From NCBI RefSeq assembly GCF_000407445.1, contig NZ_ASWB01000001.1:496001-560000 (forward strand): a stretch of 64,000 bases of DNA, read 5' to 3'. This document shows, in pieces, positions 26,015 to 36,713 of the stretch (positions are counted from its first letter, which is position 1; every line of letters begins with the position of its first letter). This DNA is from Enterococcus moraviensis ATCC BAA-383. Lineage in GTDB: Bacteria; Bacillota; Bacilli; Lactobacillales; Enterococcaceae. Both the position numbers and the translations under genes were made by a program. Under the pieces are notes generated by a model. The model ran no database searches. It had not been told where the DNA came from and saw only the letters and a list, made by a program, of their open reading frames with translations.

Positions 26015-26398
26015 CTAACTTTGGTTTTCGATTCCTTTACGGTCGATCTGAATCCAGTACTCTGCTATTTTTCCTTTTTCAACTAAATAAACAGCACTTG
26101 CAATCTGAATAATTGTTTTATTTTTATCAGTTTTCCCAATTTGCTTCCACCGAACATAAACTTTATGTTCATCAGCTATTATTTCTTGAATAACCAATTC
26201 AAATTGTCCGTAAAGTTCCTGCATCTCTTCTACGTGCTCAATATAATCTTTCGGTGATCTAGTGATTGTATATTCATTTTCAGACTGAACTTGATGAGCA
26301 ATGACTTGTTCATGCATAAACTCATATGCTGCTTGGAGATTTTTTCCAGAACGAACATTTTCAAAAAATGCGCTCACTATTCTTTTCGCCTCACTCAA
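26015..26398 (-). CDS. SnoaL-like / NTF2-fold protein of unknown function
   Basis: The 127-residue protein MSEAKRIVSAFFENVRSGKN has the cone-shaped SnoaL/NTF2-like pattern: early helix, YEFMHEQVIAHQV, a middle YIEHVEEMQELYGQF, and beta strands ending KIAEYWIQIDRKG. Many proteins of this fold are ester cyclases or binding proteins, but no catalytic residue can be assigned here. It begins 16 bp after holA, so it is probably read from the same transcript, with no obvious functional link. Confidence 0.7.
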   Translation of the reverse strand: MSEAKRIVSAFFENVRSGKNLQAAYEFMHEQVIAHQVQSENEYTITRSPKDYIEHVEEMQELYGQFELVIQEIIADEHKVYVRWKQIGKTDKNKTIIQIASAVYLVEKGKIAEYWIQIDRKGIENQS

Positions 26399-26414
26399 AC
26401 AACTCTCTCCCTTT

Positions 26415-27446
26415 TTAACTAGCTACTTGCCCAGATAATTTTAGAATGAATAACTCAAATAGCAATTCTTTTTCCATTTTCCCTGTCTTCATTTTAAAAT
26501 CGTTCTCTACTAATTCATCATAAATAGCTTCTAAACGATCTAAGTCAAAACGACGAACTTGTTGCAACGCTAACTTAACACGGTACGGATGGATTTTTAA
26601 GGTTTCTGCAATGTTTGCTTGTTGATAGCCTAATTTTGCTAAAATTTTAGTTTGCAAAAATAAACGGATTTGATTTAATAAAATCGCATTTAATTTGATG
26701 GTTTCCTCACCTTGTAATAATAAGTCTTCGTATAATTGAATTGCTTTTTCTCCATTTCCAGATAAAACATCATTTGTTAAATCAAAAACGTTATGCTCCA
26801 ATGATTTGGGTACCAATTCTTTGACTGCATTTAGTGAGACTATTTTGTTATCAGATGCATACAAAAATAACTTTTGTAACTCTCCCATTACTTTTGATAG
26901 ATTTAAGTCTGTCAGTTGTAACAATAAATCAAATGCTTCAGGACGAATTTCATACCCTTCGCTTTGAATCGTTTGTTCCACATATTGTCTCACTTCACGT
27001 TCGCCCATAGGATTAACATCTATGACTTCGGCTTTTTTCTTAATTGCTTTTGTGACTTTCTTTCGTTCGTCTAATTTTTCCACATTCGCAATGAAGACTA
27101 AAATCGTCGTTGGTGACGGCTGTTCCATGTAGTTTAATAAACTATCAATATCATGATCTAACCCGTTTGTTTTTCTTTCAGCAGTCAAAAAATATGGATT
27201 TTCAATAAAAACTAATCGATAGTCACCGAAAAAAGGAATCGTCTCAGCTTCTTCCATTGCCACAGACAACGGTACTTCTTCCATATCAAAAGAAGAATAA
27301 TTGAATTGATCATCTTCTGTCTTGATTAATTGGCTCATTAATTCCGTTTTGAATAACTCACTTAAATACCCTTCTGTCCCTTGGATTAAATAAACAGAAG
27401 CGAACTTTTGCTGCCTTACTTGTTTCAAAGCCTCTTGTAAATTCAT
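26415..27446 (-). CDS. holA: DNA polymerase III subunit delta
   Basis: HolA opens the sliding clamp within the clamp-loader complex. The 343-residue protein begins MNLQEALKQVRQQKFASVYLIQGTE and has TILVFIANVEKLDERKKVTK and a C-terminal collar region (LLQGEETIKLNAILLNQIRLFLQ) as in Gram-positive delta subunits. The ATG at 27446 with GAGGG 6-8 nt upstream is preferred to the ATG at 27458. It lies 49 bp downstream of comEC, as in many Firmicutes. Confidence 0.93.
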   Translation of the reverse strand: MNLQEALKQVRQQKFASVYLIQGTEGYLSELFKTELMSQLIKTEDDQFNYSSFDMEEVPLSVAMEEAETIPFFGDYRLVFIENPYFLTAERKTNGLDHDIDSLLNYMEQPSPTTILVFIANVEKLDERKKVTKAIKKKAEVIDVNPMGEREVRQYVEQTIQSEGYEIRPEAFDLLLQLTDLNLSKVMGELQKLFLYASDNKIVSLNAVKELVPKSLEHNVFDLTNDVLSGNGEKAIQLYEDLLLQGEETIKLNAILLNQIRLFLQTKILAKLGYQQANIAETLKIHPYRVKLALQQVRRFDLDRLEAIYDELVENDFKMKTGKMEKELLFELFILKLSGQVAS

Positions 27447-27495
27447 AAATTCCCTCATTTCTCATTTTCATCCTATCATGACATTTCAAGAAATG

Positions 27496-29838
27496 CTAGT
27501 CTTGTTCTATTATTGTTTTAGCGGATGAGATTTTTGATAATGGGGTCCATTCATAATAAATCATTCCGTCTTTATCGGTTCGAAGACAATTGATATTGGC
27601 TTTCTCTAACGTTGTGACCACCTCTTCATGTGGATGACTAAAACGATTCTGACGGCCGCAAGAAATAATTCCGTCTGTCAGGTCAAGTGCTTGAATAAAT
27701 AATGGAGCCGTCGACGTTTTACTACCATGATGCCCCACTTTCAACACATCTACTTTCAGTTTTTTAAATTGATCGATTAACTGGCGCTCTCCTTCTTTTT
27801 CTAAATCACCTGTAAATAAAAATCGGCGACCGGAAAGCTTCGCATAAACTACCATAGAGTCCCTGTTCTCACCTTCACCACTCTTAGACGGCGCTAGAAC
27901 TTCCAGCGAAATAGATTGACCGATCGATGTTCCAGCCAAAACTGGGTAACATTTTGTTCCTTCTTGCTTTAAGCGATTTAACATGTTTCTGAAAGCTGCT
28001 TTTTTTTCTGTACCAACTGGAAAATAAAGCGAACGGATAGGGATCTTTTGGTTGATTGCCACTAAATCTCCACAATGATCCATATCACCATGACTAATCA
28101 ACACTTTATCTAAATATTTTACCCCTTTGCTTTTCAGATAAGGGATGACTGAATACTCTGCATTGGACGTTTGTTTTGCTTTGATCGCCCAGTTTTCTTT
28201 TCCAAACCCGACTTTGCCACCAGTATCAATCAATATATTTTCTTGATGAAAAGGGGCTTGAATAAAAATGCTATCTCCTTGTCCCACATCTATAAACGCA
28301 ACTGTTCCATTGAATGAAAAATACTTGTTAAACATCAATAGAATTAATCCCACTCCCAGTAGATAGGCCTTTTTTGATTGTTTTTCCATACTATATAAGA
28401 ATAAAAAAAGAATGATAGAGATCCACAAAAAAAGAATTGGCGAAAATGCACCTGTCACTATGGTAAACGTACTATGATGACTGAACCATTCAAAGACAGA
28501 TTGCTGGAATAAAAAATACAATTCTAAACTATGAATCAGTAAGTCCGATTTAAAAACGAATGAACTTAATAAACTGATTGTCAGTATTGGCAAAATGGCT
28601 CGCTCAAAAATGGGTAATAGTAAAAATGTAAATAGGCTACTTGTCAATTGCCATTCAAAAAAACTCAACCCAACTATTGGAATCATCGTAATGTTCAATA
28701 ACAGTGAAAAACAGTATATTCGTATATATCGATTGTTAAGTCTTGCTACGATTGGCTGAACATATAAAATAAAAAAGGATAAGCCATAACTTAATTGTCC
28801 TCCAGCGGAAAATAATAAATATGGCTTAAAAAACAACCCAATGAGCAACGTTAAACTCCAACAATCCAATCTAGATAAATTCCATTTCCATTCACGATTA
28901 CTAAGTGAAATCATACTTTGTAATAACGCGCGAACCACACTGATTGAAAAACCTGTTAAACCAGCATATACAATTGAAAAAAACAATTGTAACCAAAACA
29001 ACCGTTCCTTGGTTATTCCAATACGCAAAATAACATATCTGAAACAACCAATAAAAAATGTTACATGCATTCCAGACAAACTAAACAAATGAAGAATACC
29101 TAAATTCGCTAACATTCCTTCTTTTTGGGAAAATTCACTTGACTTAAATCCGAATATCAATGTTTTAAGATGTAATGACGTTTCAGCCAAGAACATTGCG
29201 TCACAGTAATCTATAGCTCTTTTCCTATAACTACTCAGCCACTCCAACAATTCATACAATTTTGGTCGAACAACTTGAATTGACTCTATCTTACTGATCG
29301 ATAAAGTTTGATAAATAGCTTTTTCTTTTAAATACTTCTGATAATCAAATCCATTAAGGTTTGTTTGTCCCAATGGTGTTGCAACTTCTCCCGTAAGATT
29401 AATCTGCACGGGCAGACATTCTCTTTGCCATCTTTGTTTTTCCTGTTCCGATGTAAATCGATAAAATCCAATTATTTTTCGTTTTGCTTGTTTAGAGGTA
29501 AAAAAGTGACCTTCTAGTTGTAGTCGATCCCCGTCCAATTTAAGTTTATCAGGCAAGACAAACATTTGACCTCTAATTTCGGTGTTCTCTGGAATTTGTA
29601 TCTTTTTCTCGCCACTTTCAGTTTGCCAACACGAAATAATGAGAATAAACATGCACAAAAAACTGACACTGATGATCGTCTTGTTTCTTGTGCAAAGAAT
29701 TCGAATAATTAAATAGAACCAAATCGTAGTCGTTAATATACTTACTTCCAAAACGAAAAAAACTGTTCCTATTGCTAATAATACTGAAAAAATCCAGTAA
29801 TTATTGATCTGTTTGAGGTGCTTCTTCAACTGAAGCAA
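27496..29838 (-). CDS. comEC: DNA internalisation channel ComEC/Rec2
   Basis: This membrane channel takes single-stranded DNA into the cytoplasm during transformation. The 780-residue protein has an N-terminal hydrophobic block, an OB-like DUF4131 region (about 60-200), the competence membrane domain with HLFSLSGMHVTFFIG (~250) and FSISVVRALLQSMI, and a C-terminal metallo-beta-lactamase-like domain (from ~515) with SHGDMDHCGDL and VGHHGSKTS. It looks intact. The start is read as TTG at 29838, which overlaps comEB by 38 bp; no ATG exists for the next ~60 codons. Whether the organism is competent cannot be told from this window. Confidence 0.9.
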   Translation of the reverse strand: MLQLKKHLKQINNYWIFSVLLAIGTVFFVLEVSILTTTIWFYLIIRILCTRNKTIISVSFLCMFILIISCWQTESGEKKIQIPENTEIRGQMFVLPDKLKLDGDRLQLEGHFFTSKQAKRKIIGFYRFTSEQEKQRWQRECLPVQINLTGEVATPLGQTNLNGFDYQKYLKEKAIYQTLSISKIESIQVVRPKLYELLEWLSSYRKRAIDYCDAMFLAETSLHLKTLIFGFKSSEFSQKEGMLANLGILHLFSLSGMHVTFFIGCFRYVILRIGITKERLFWLQLFFSIVYAGLTGFSISVVRALLQSMISLSNREWKWNLSRLDCWSLTLLIGLFFKPYLLFSAGGQLSYGLSFFILYVQPIVARLNNRYIRIYCFSLLLNITMIPIVGLSFFEWQLTSSLFTFLLLPIFERAILPILTISLLSSFVFKSDLLIHSLELYFLFQQSVFEWFSHHSTFTIVTGAFSPILFLWISIILFLFLYSMEKQSKKAYLLGVGLILLMFNKYFSFNGTVAFIDVGQGDSIFIQAPFHQENILIDTGGKVGFGKENWAIKAKQTSNAEYSVIPYLKSKGVKYLDKVLISHGDMDHCGDLVAINQKIPIRSLYFPVGTEKKAAFRNMLNRLKQEGTKCYPVLAGTSIGQSISLEVLAPSKSGEGENRDSMVVYAKLSGRRFLFTGDLEKEGERQLIDQFKKLKVDVLKVGHHGSKTSTAPLFIQALDLTDGIISCGRQNRFSHPHEEVVTTLEKANINCLRTDKDGMIYYEWTPLSKISSAKTIIEQD

Positions 29839-30310
29839 TCTCTTCTTCCCCTAATTGTAATTCAGCAAAATATTTTTTTGATAACGTAACTTGATCTACT
29901 GTAGCACCGACCTGTTTGATCAATGCCATAGCATATTCATCATTTCTATAGTCTTTTAAATAATGTATTTTTTTGATACCTGCTTGTAAAATCATTTTTG
30001 TACATTGTAAGCAGGGAAAATGCGTAACATAGATTTCAGCACCTTCAGTTGGAATACCGAACTTTGCGCACTGTAAGATTGCATTCATCTCAGCGTGGAT
30101 CGTGCGAACACAATGACCGTCCACAACATAACAACCATCATCAATGCAATGAACATCACCGCTAACTGAACCGTTGTACCCTCCAGCAATGATCCGTTTG
30201 TCTCTAACTACAGTTGCGCCAACCTCTAATCGTGTACATGTACTTCTTAAAGATAACAACACACTTTGCGCCATAAAATATTGATCCCAAGGGATTCGTT
30301 CTGATGTCAT
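29801..30310 (-). CDS. comEB: dCMP deaminase family protein ComEB
   Basis: The 169-residue zinc deaminase has the catalytic HAEMNAI (His72, Glu74) and PCLQCTKMI (Cys100, Cys103). It deaminates dCMP to dUMP for thymidylate synthesis. It is located in the competence operon in Firmicutes but not needed for DNA uptake in Bacillus. GAGGAG lies before the ATG. A TTGACG-N17-TACTAT promoter lies in the 142-bp gap after comEA, so comEB can be expressed without comEA. The C-terminus overlaps comEC. Confidence 0.93.
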   Translation of the reverse strand: MTSERIPWDQYFMAQSVLLSLRSTCTRLEVGATVVRDKRIIAGGYNGSVSGDVHCIDDGCYVVDGHCVRTIHAEMNAILQCAKFGIPTEGAEIYVTHFPCLQCTKMILQAGIKKIHYLKDYRNDEYAMALIKQVGATVDQVTLSKKYFAELQLGEEEIASVEEAPQTDQ

Positions 30311-30372
30311 TGTTTGCTCCTCTTTTATTTATTTATTTCTGCTGATTTTAAAATTATTAATAGGATATACAA

Positions 30373-30401
30373 ATAGTAAATTATAGAAAAAGTCTCGTCA
30401 A
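30373..30401 (-). promoter_or_regulatory. Candidate comEB promoter
   Basis: TTGACG (30396-30401) and TACTAT (30373-30378) on the minus strand are separated by 17 nt, inside the comEA-comEB gap. Confidence 0.6.
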
Positions 30402-30452
30402 GAACCTGCGTAAGATATTTGCAAAATAGTTGGCTTTTTACTAATTCAAATT

Positions 30453-31073
30453 CTATACCGTGATGAACTCTTTTAGTTTTTCGACTGTTTTTTCGCCAAA
30501 TCCAGAAATATTTTTTAAGTCATCAATTGATTTGAACCCACCGTTTTCTTCGCGATAGCGAATGATTTCTTGCGCTTTTTTTTGCCCCACACCAGATAAG
30601 GTCTGTAATTCTGTTTCAGTCGCTTGGTTTAAATTTACTTTATCTACCGTATCACTTTGACTGATTTGAGAATCCGTACTTTTTTCATTATGTTGTACCT
30701 CCTCCCCTACTTTTGGCACATAGATTACCATTTGATCTTTGATTCGTTCCGCAAAATTGACCTGCTTCGTATCAGCATCATCCTTGACCCCTCCAGCAAG
30801 CATAACAACGTCCCAGACACGCATCTGCAAATGCCCCTCATAAATCCCTGGTTTTTCCACAGCACCCTTTATATCGACGTACAGTTGTCCTGATGACGAT
30901 TCTGTCTCAAGAAGTTGCGAAGAATTTGTTGAATACTGCGTTAACTCGGATTCTGGTTCTCTATTAGATCGCCTATTCATAAAATAGAATAAGCTAAAAC
31001 CGAATAACATCATCATAATGGTCCCACCAATAATAAACTTGCTATATTGAGCTACTATCTTCCGATAATCCAT
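30453..31073 (-). CDS. comEA: DNA-binding competence protein ComEA
   Basis: This is the membrane-anchored receptor for double-stranded DNA in transformation. The 206-residue protein has one N-terminal membrane helix (about 14-32: FIIGGTIMMMLFGFSLFYFM), a low-complexity Ser/Gln linker, a SLBB domain (about 63-125: VDIKGAVEKPGIYE) and a C-terminal pair of helix-hairpin-helix motifs (VNLNQATETELQTLSGVGQK and FKSIDDLKNISGFGEKTVEKL). The architecture is complete. GGGGGG precedes the ATG. It is divergent from the sigma factor gene. Confidence 0.95.
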   Translation of the reverse strand: MDYRKIVAQYSKFIIGGTIMMMLFGFSLFYFMNRRSNREPESELTQYSTNSSQLLETESSSGQLYVDIKGAVEKPGIYEGHLQMRVWDVVMLAGGVKDDADTKQVNFAERIKDQMVIYVPKVGEEVQHNEKSTDSQISQSDTVDKVNLNQATETELQTLSGVGQKKAQEIIRYREENGGFKSIDDLKNISGFGEKTVEKLKEFITV

Positions 31074-31173
31074 GATTTTCCCCCCTTCTATACAAAAGTA
31101 CGCAAACAGTTTATTTTTCCATGATAGAAAAGTGAAAGGTTCATCGTATAATAGAGTAAGAAGGTGATAAAAG

Positions 31174-31725
31174 ATGGAGAAGGAAATTGTAGCGTTGTTA
31201 AGAAAACAAGATTTTTCAGGATTAGAGAAGTTTATTGATCTTTTGGGGACTGATATCGTGAAATGTATTCGGGCAATCTTAAATCATCCGGAGGAAAGAA
31301 CGTATCGAAAAGAAGCAGAAAATGAAGTGTTTTATCGTATTTGGCAAAAAATTTCAAGTTATGATGCTGACAAAAGCAGTCTAAAAACTTGGAGTCTAAC
31401 CATTACACGTAACATTTGTTTAGACAAAAAAAGAACGATTATTCGTGAAAGAAACTTAATTCCTCTGGAGCAGCTCCCAGAATTCCCTTTGGAGGAAACC
31501 TATTTCGAGAAAGAAAGCTTCTTAGATTTACTCAAACATTTAACAGAAGAAGATCAATTGATTTTCCTAAAATATTACTATTATCAAGATTCCCCGAATC
31601 AAATTGCTAAAGAATTAAAAATAGATGTTTCACAAGTCTACAACCACCTATCTCGTGGTAGGAAGAGAATCAAATCGTTGTTATCTGTAGATGAAGGAGG
31701 AAATCAACATGACAAATCCATTTAA
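31174..31725 (+). CDS. ECF-like RNA polymerase sigma factor
   Basis: The 183-residue protein has a sigma region 2 (ENEVFYRIWQKISSYDADKSSLKTWSLTITRNICLDKKR, about 50-90) and a region 4 HTH (LTEEDQLIFLKYYYYQDSPNQIAKELKIDVSQVYNHLSRGRKRI, about 125-170), without regions 1 or 3, as in ECF factors. It is not SigV-like in partner, since no RsiV homologue follows. Instead its last 17 bp overlap the start of a PH-domain membrane protein, with a strong GGAGG inside the sigma gene. That partner may control it. GAAGGTG precedes the ATG and a TATAAT lies at 31147-31152, but no convincing -35 is seen. Confidence 0.88.
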   Translation: MEKEIVALLRKQDFSGLEKFIDLLGTDIVKCIRAILNHPEERTYRKEAENEVFYRIWQKISSYDADKSSLKTWSLTITRNICLDKKRTIIRERNLIPLEQLPEFPLEETYFEKESFLDLLKHLTEEDQLIFLKYYYYQDSPNQIAKELKIDVSQVYNHLSRGRKRIKSLLSVDEGGNQHDKSI

Positions 31726-32530
31726 AGTTGTGATCAATCAATTTAACAATGAAATTGCCAATAACTCGAAAGAAGAACTAAACAAACAACAAAAAAGAAA
31801 TCTGTTTAATCAAACAAAAATGTATATATTTTTACAAGATTTTATCGAAAAAATAAAACCTTATCTTGAAGAGGATGAAGAAATAAAGGCTTACTTACCT
31901 ATGACAAATGATGGACAAAATGCCTCTGTTGTCGGAGTTGGCATTCTGGGGATGTATCATCCAGAGTCAGAAGAAGCAAAAGCATATGTCAAAAATTTTA
32001 ACGACCTTCGTGGAAATCGGATTCTGATTTTTACCAATCAGCGAATGATTTATGCCACGATCATAGAATTTTTGGATCAAAGGATATTCTTTAGTTATCC
32101 GTATACAACCATTAAAGCGATAACATTGAAAGAAAATAAAATGACTTATTTTGATTGGGATGAGTCTTTCCCACCTAAACGAGTTGCTCTGTACTCCTAC
32201 ATTTTTGATTTCGAATCGTCAGATCATATTTTTTCAGAATTACTCGGTCAAAGAGATGCAGATATTTTAATACGCCAATTAGAGACAATTCCAGCTTTAA
32301 AGAATATTGTGGTGACACAAAAAGTCTATCGTAAACGTAGATTCGATCGTATTGTGAACAATCCCGTTTTTGCATACAGAGTTGCCTACTATTTTTCCAT
32401 AGTTGTAGCTATTGGATTTTTACTCGTTTTGGCTTTAGGTGGATTCTTTCACATAGGACCAGCAAAATCGTTGTTTGATTTCACTACAGATCCTGCTCTA
32501 CAAATGATTTTGTCTAGCTTGTTTGAGTAA
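31709..32530 (+). CDS. PH-domain membrane protein coupled to the sigma factor
   Basis: The 273-residue protein starts MTNPFKVVINQFNNEIANN and has a helical N-terminus, a central bacterial PH-like domain (about 95-200; NRILIFTNQRMIYATIIEFLDQRIFFSYPYTTIKAI) and a C-terminal membrane helix (about 232-252; SIVVAIGFLLVLALGGFF). The ATG at 31709 has GGAGG 8 nt upstream and overlaps the sigma gene end by 17 bp, so translation is coupled. The pairing suggests an anti-sigma or sensing role, but no known anti-sigma domain (RsiV, ZAS) is visible, so this is inference. Confidence 0.75.
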   Translation: MTNPFKVVINQFNNEIANNSKEELNKQQKRNLFNQTKMYIFLQDFIEKIKPYLEEDEEIKAYLPMTNDGQNASVVGVGILGMYHPESEEAKAYVKNFNDLRGNRILIFTNQRMIYATIIEFLDQRIFFSYPYTTIKAITLKENKMTYFDWDESFPPKRVALYSYIFDFESSDHIFSELLGQRDADILIRQLETIPALKNIVVTQKVYRKRRFDRIVNNPVFAYRVAYYFSIVVAIGFLLVLALGGFFHIGPAKSLFDFTTDPALQMILSSLFE

Positions 32531-32532
32531 AA

Positions 32533-32579
32533 AATAAAGAACAAGGCAATGAAGTTACTACTCTTCACTGCCTTGTTCT

Positions 32580-32584
<5 letters not shown>
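32533..32584. terminator. Bidirectional terminator
   Basis: A 22-bp stem with one mismatch (arms 32533-32554 and 32563-32584; core AAGAACAAGGCA) sits between the convergent PH-domain gene and sepM and overlaps the sepM stop. Confidence 0.9.
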
Positions 32585-34690
<2,106 letters not shown>

Positions 34691-34799
34691 TTTTAACACT
34701 CCTTTACTTAATCATCCAAGTCACTTTAATAGTATACCAAATATACAGAAAAAAGATGAAAAATGTTTGAAGTTCGTTCACATTTTTCATCTCATTTTT

Positions 34800-35147
34800 C
34801 TAGACATTTTCAGCTAAACGGATCTGTGTACTTAATTCTTCCACTTCAAATCCTTCTTCTTCTTCATATTGATAAGCAGCTTTAGTACCGATTTTTTCTG
34901 CAAAGTTCATCTCTACATCTGGACGATACGAACGCTCAACTTTACGAACAAAGTGAAGGCCATTGATTTTTGCTTCTGAATTTTCGATATCTTCTTCGTT
35001 CATATAAATCACGACGTATTTCATTCTTCGTGAAACATAGTGAATCAATCCATAGCGTTTCAACGTTTTTAATTGCTTTAAACTATATACCCAAACAACT
35101 AAGCAACGGCGTTTTTGGATGGTAAATTCTTTTTCTTCATTAACTTG
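34800..35147 (-). CDS. ylbG: YlbG-family protein (DUF2129)
   Basis: The 115-residue soluble protein begins MQVNEEKEFTIQKRRCLVVWVYSLKQ and has the DUF2129 core LKTLKRYGLIHYVSRRMKYVVIYMNEED with an acidic tail. The ATG at 35147 follows GGAGG by 8 nt, and the longer frame to 35207 runs inside ylbF. It overlaps ylbF by 8 bp. The function is not known; the position between ylbF and rsmD is as in Bacillus. Confidence 0.9.
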   Translation of the reverse strand, partial: QVNEEKEFTIQKRRCLVVWVYSLKQLKTLKRYGLIHYVSRRMKYVVIYMNEEDIENSEAKINGLHFVRKVERSYRPDVEMNFAEKIGTKAAYQYEEEEGFEVEELSTQIRLAENV

Positions 35148-35571
35148 CATGGCAATTACCTCCACAACCCGAATGTTTCCCTTTTTCGAAGAAAGGATTT
35201 CCGGCATCTACTTTAATATCTTCTGAAATTGTTTTAGCCACTGACATACCAACCAAATCCAAAATTGTCTGGATCTCAGTTTCAGAAAAACGAAATTCAG
35301 CTACTTCTTCACTAATATCTAACGCTCTTTTGGCTTGACGAACTGCACGTTGTTTAGTCCGAAAATCCGGTGCGTGGTTCCCGTATGCTTCGATGCGTTC
35401 GAAAGAATCCTTCGCATCTAAAAAAGCCTTCTGTTTTTCTTGAACCTCTTTAGATGTGTACATCAATTGGCGGTTTTTTTTATACGATTCAAAGCTTTCA
35501 CTTGCTAAGATAGCTTGAATTAACTGTTCTGTTTGGTCTTCTATTTCAAAAAGTTTTTCTGTCACTATCAT
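35140..35571 (-). CDS. ylbF: YlbF-family regulator (RicF-like)
   Basis: The 143-residue helical protein of the YlbF/YmcA family has LFEIEDQTEQLIQAILASESFESYKKNR, RIEAYGNHAPDFRTKQRAVRQAKRALD and a C-terminal cysteine pair in HSGCGGNCHAS. In Bacillus YlbF with YmcA and YaaT forms the Y complex, which assists RNase Y processing and binds iron-sulphur clusters partly through C-terminal cysteines. The partners are not in this window. It lies 2 bp after the YlbC-like gene. Confidence 0.9.
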   Translation of the reverse strand: MIVTEKLFEIEDQTEQLIQAILASESFESYKKNRQLMYTSKEVQEKQKAFLDAKDSFERIEAYGNHAPDFRTKQRAVRQAKRALDISEEVAEFRFSETEIQTILDLVGMSVAKTISEDIKVDAGNPFFEKGKHSGCGGNCHAS

Positions 35572-35573
35572 AT

Positions 35574-36695
35574 TTATTCACTTTCCTCTGTTTGAGATAT
35601 TTCTTTTTCTGTTTCTTGTAATAAGACTAACATACTTACTTTAGAGAAAGCAACGCCAATGTTTTCATTCTCCTCATGAGCAAATCGTGAGTGGTACAAT
35701 GAATCAGAAAACCACGAAAGCACAGTAAATGTAGGGTCATAAATCGGCTCAGTATACATACCTGTCGCTTTTTTCTTATCTAAATGACCAACTTTTAGTA
35801 ATTTTTGATACTCATCATTTGTTAGGGTAAACGTATTTGTTACCGTTAATTGTTCCTTGCTAAACGCCCAATTTTCTGCACGCTCAGATGAAAGTATATT
35901 TTTTTGACTTTTATTTAATGTTTCAAAAAGTCTTTGTGCATTTTTTTGACTTTCTGTGTTTACATGATATGTTGGAAGTTTTTCTTTGAGTTTTAATAAA
36001 TTGATTACTTGGATAACTCGGTTGCTTTTTACAGGGTCAAAACCATTAACTTGTTGAACTGTAGGCAGAGGAATAGCTTCCCCTTCTATCAATTGATATG
36101 GCATGAGCTTCAGTAACGTTTTTTTATCTAAATAAGTCACCGCAGAAAGCTTTCCAGTTCCATGATTAAAAAACAAAATTGCAAAAGTCTTATTATCAAA
36201 GGCAATCAATGGTCGATAATTCATATCTTCTTCCATCAACTCGATATTGTACTTATTTTCTTTGTATTTAAACCCAAAGTTCGAGTATATAGTCATTAAT
36301 TCCGAAACATCCGACAGACTCATCCCTATCGAAAAGGGTGCTGTAGATTTTGAATCATTCAATGCCTTAATAGCTGAAATTGTTCCATTTTCAATATTGA
36401 TTTCTAAGTAGTCTTCATCCTTTTCGCCATATGACCAAAGTTCATACCCCATAGCCGTGTTTTGTTTTTCTATAGGCTCACCAAAAGTAGCCACAAAGTC
36501 AGACGCTTGTTTTCCTATGTAAGCAGCATAACCTGATGTTGCAATTTCCTCATAAGGTAAAGCAGTATGGGAGACTTTCTGTCTCCCATTATCTGCTTCT
36601 TGCTGCATTTTTTCAGCAGGGAAAAAGACAGGTTGTAAATAACCACCAATCAGGACTACAAAGAAAACGCCTAAGAACGCTAAAAATCGTTTCAT
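35574..36695 (-). CDS. CAP-domain protein with CAP-associated N-terminus (YlbC-like)
   Basis: The 373-residue protein begins MKRFLAFLGVFFVVLIGGYL, a signal or anchor helix. It then has two CAP-associated units (about 55-170, for example GKQASDFVATFGEPIEKQ and FSIGMSLSDVSELMTIYSNF) and a C-terminal region with the CAP-like SLYHSRFAHEENENIGVAFSKVSML. It is probably exported. The histidine and glutamate positions of catalytic CAP sites are only partly visible, and function is unknown. It lies between pyc and ylbF, where Bacillus has ylbC. Confidence 0.82.
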   Translation of the reverse strand: MKRFLAFLGVFFVVLIGGYLQPVFFPAEKMQQEADNGRQKVSHTALPYEEIATSGYAAYIGKQASDFVATFGEPIEKQNTAMGYELWSYGEKDEDYLEINIENGTISAIKALNDSKSTAPFSIGMSLSDVSELMTIYSNFGFKYKENKYNIELMEEDMNYRPLIAFDNKTFAILFFNHGTGKLSAVTYLDKKTLLKLMPYQLIEGEAIPLPTVQQVNGFDPVKSNRVIQVINLLKLKEKLPTYHVNTESQKNAQRLFETLNKSQKNILSSERAENWAFSKEQLTVTNTFTLTNDEYQKLLKVGHLDKKKATGMYTEPIYDPTFTVLSWFSDSLYHSRFAHEENENIGVAFSKVSMLVLLQETEKEISQTEESE

Positions 36696-36713
36696 CTTTT
36701 CCCCCACTTTTCT

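Noticed and set aside
31174-32530. SigV-RsiV system of enterococci
   Set aside because: The partner protein has a PH-like domain and a C-terminal helix, not the RsiV lysozyme-binding layout.
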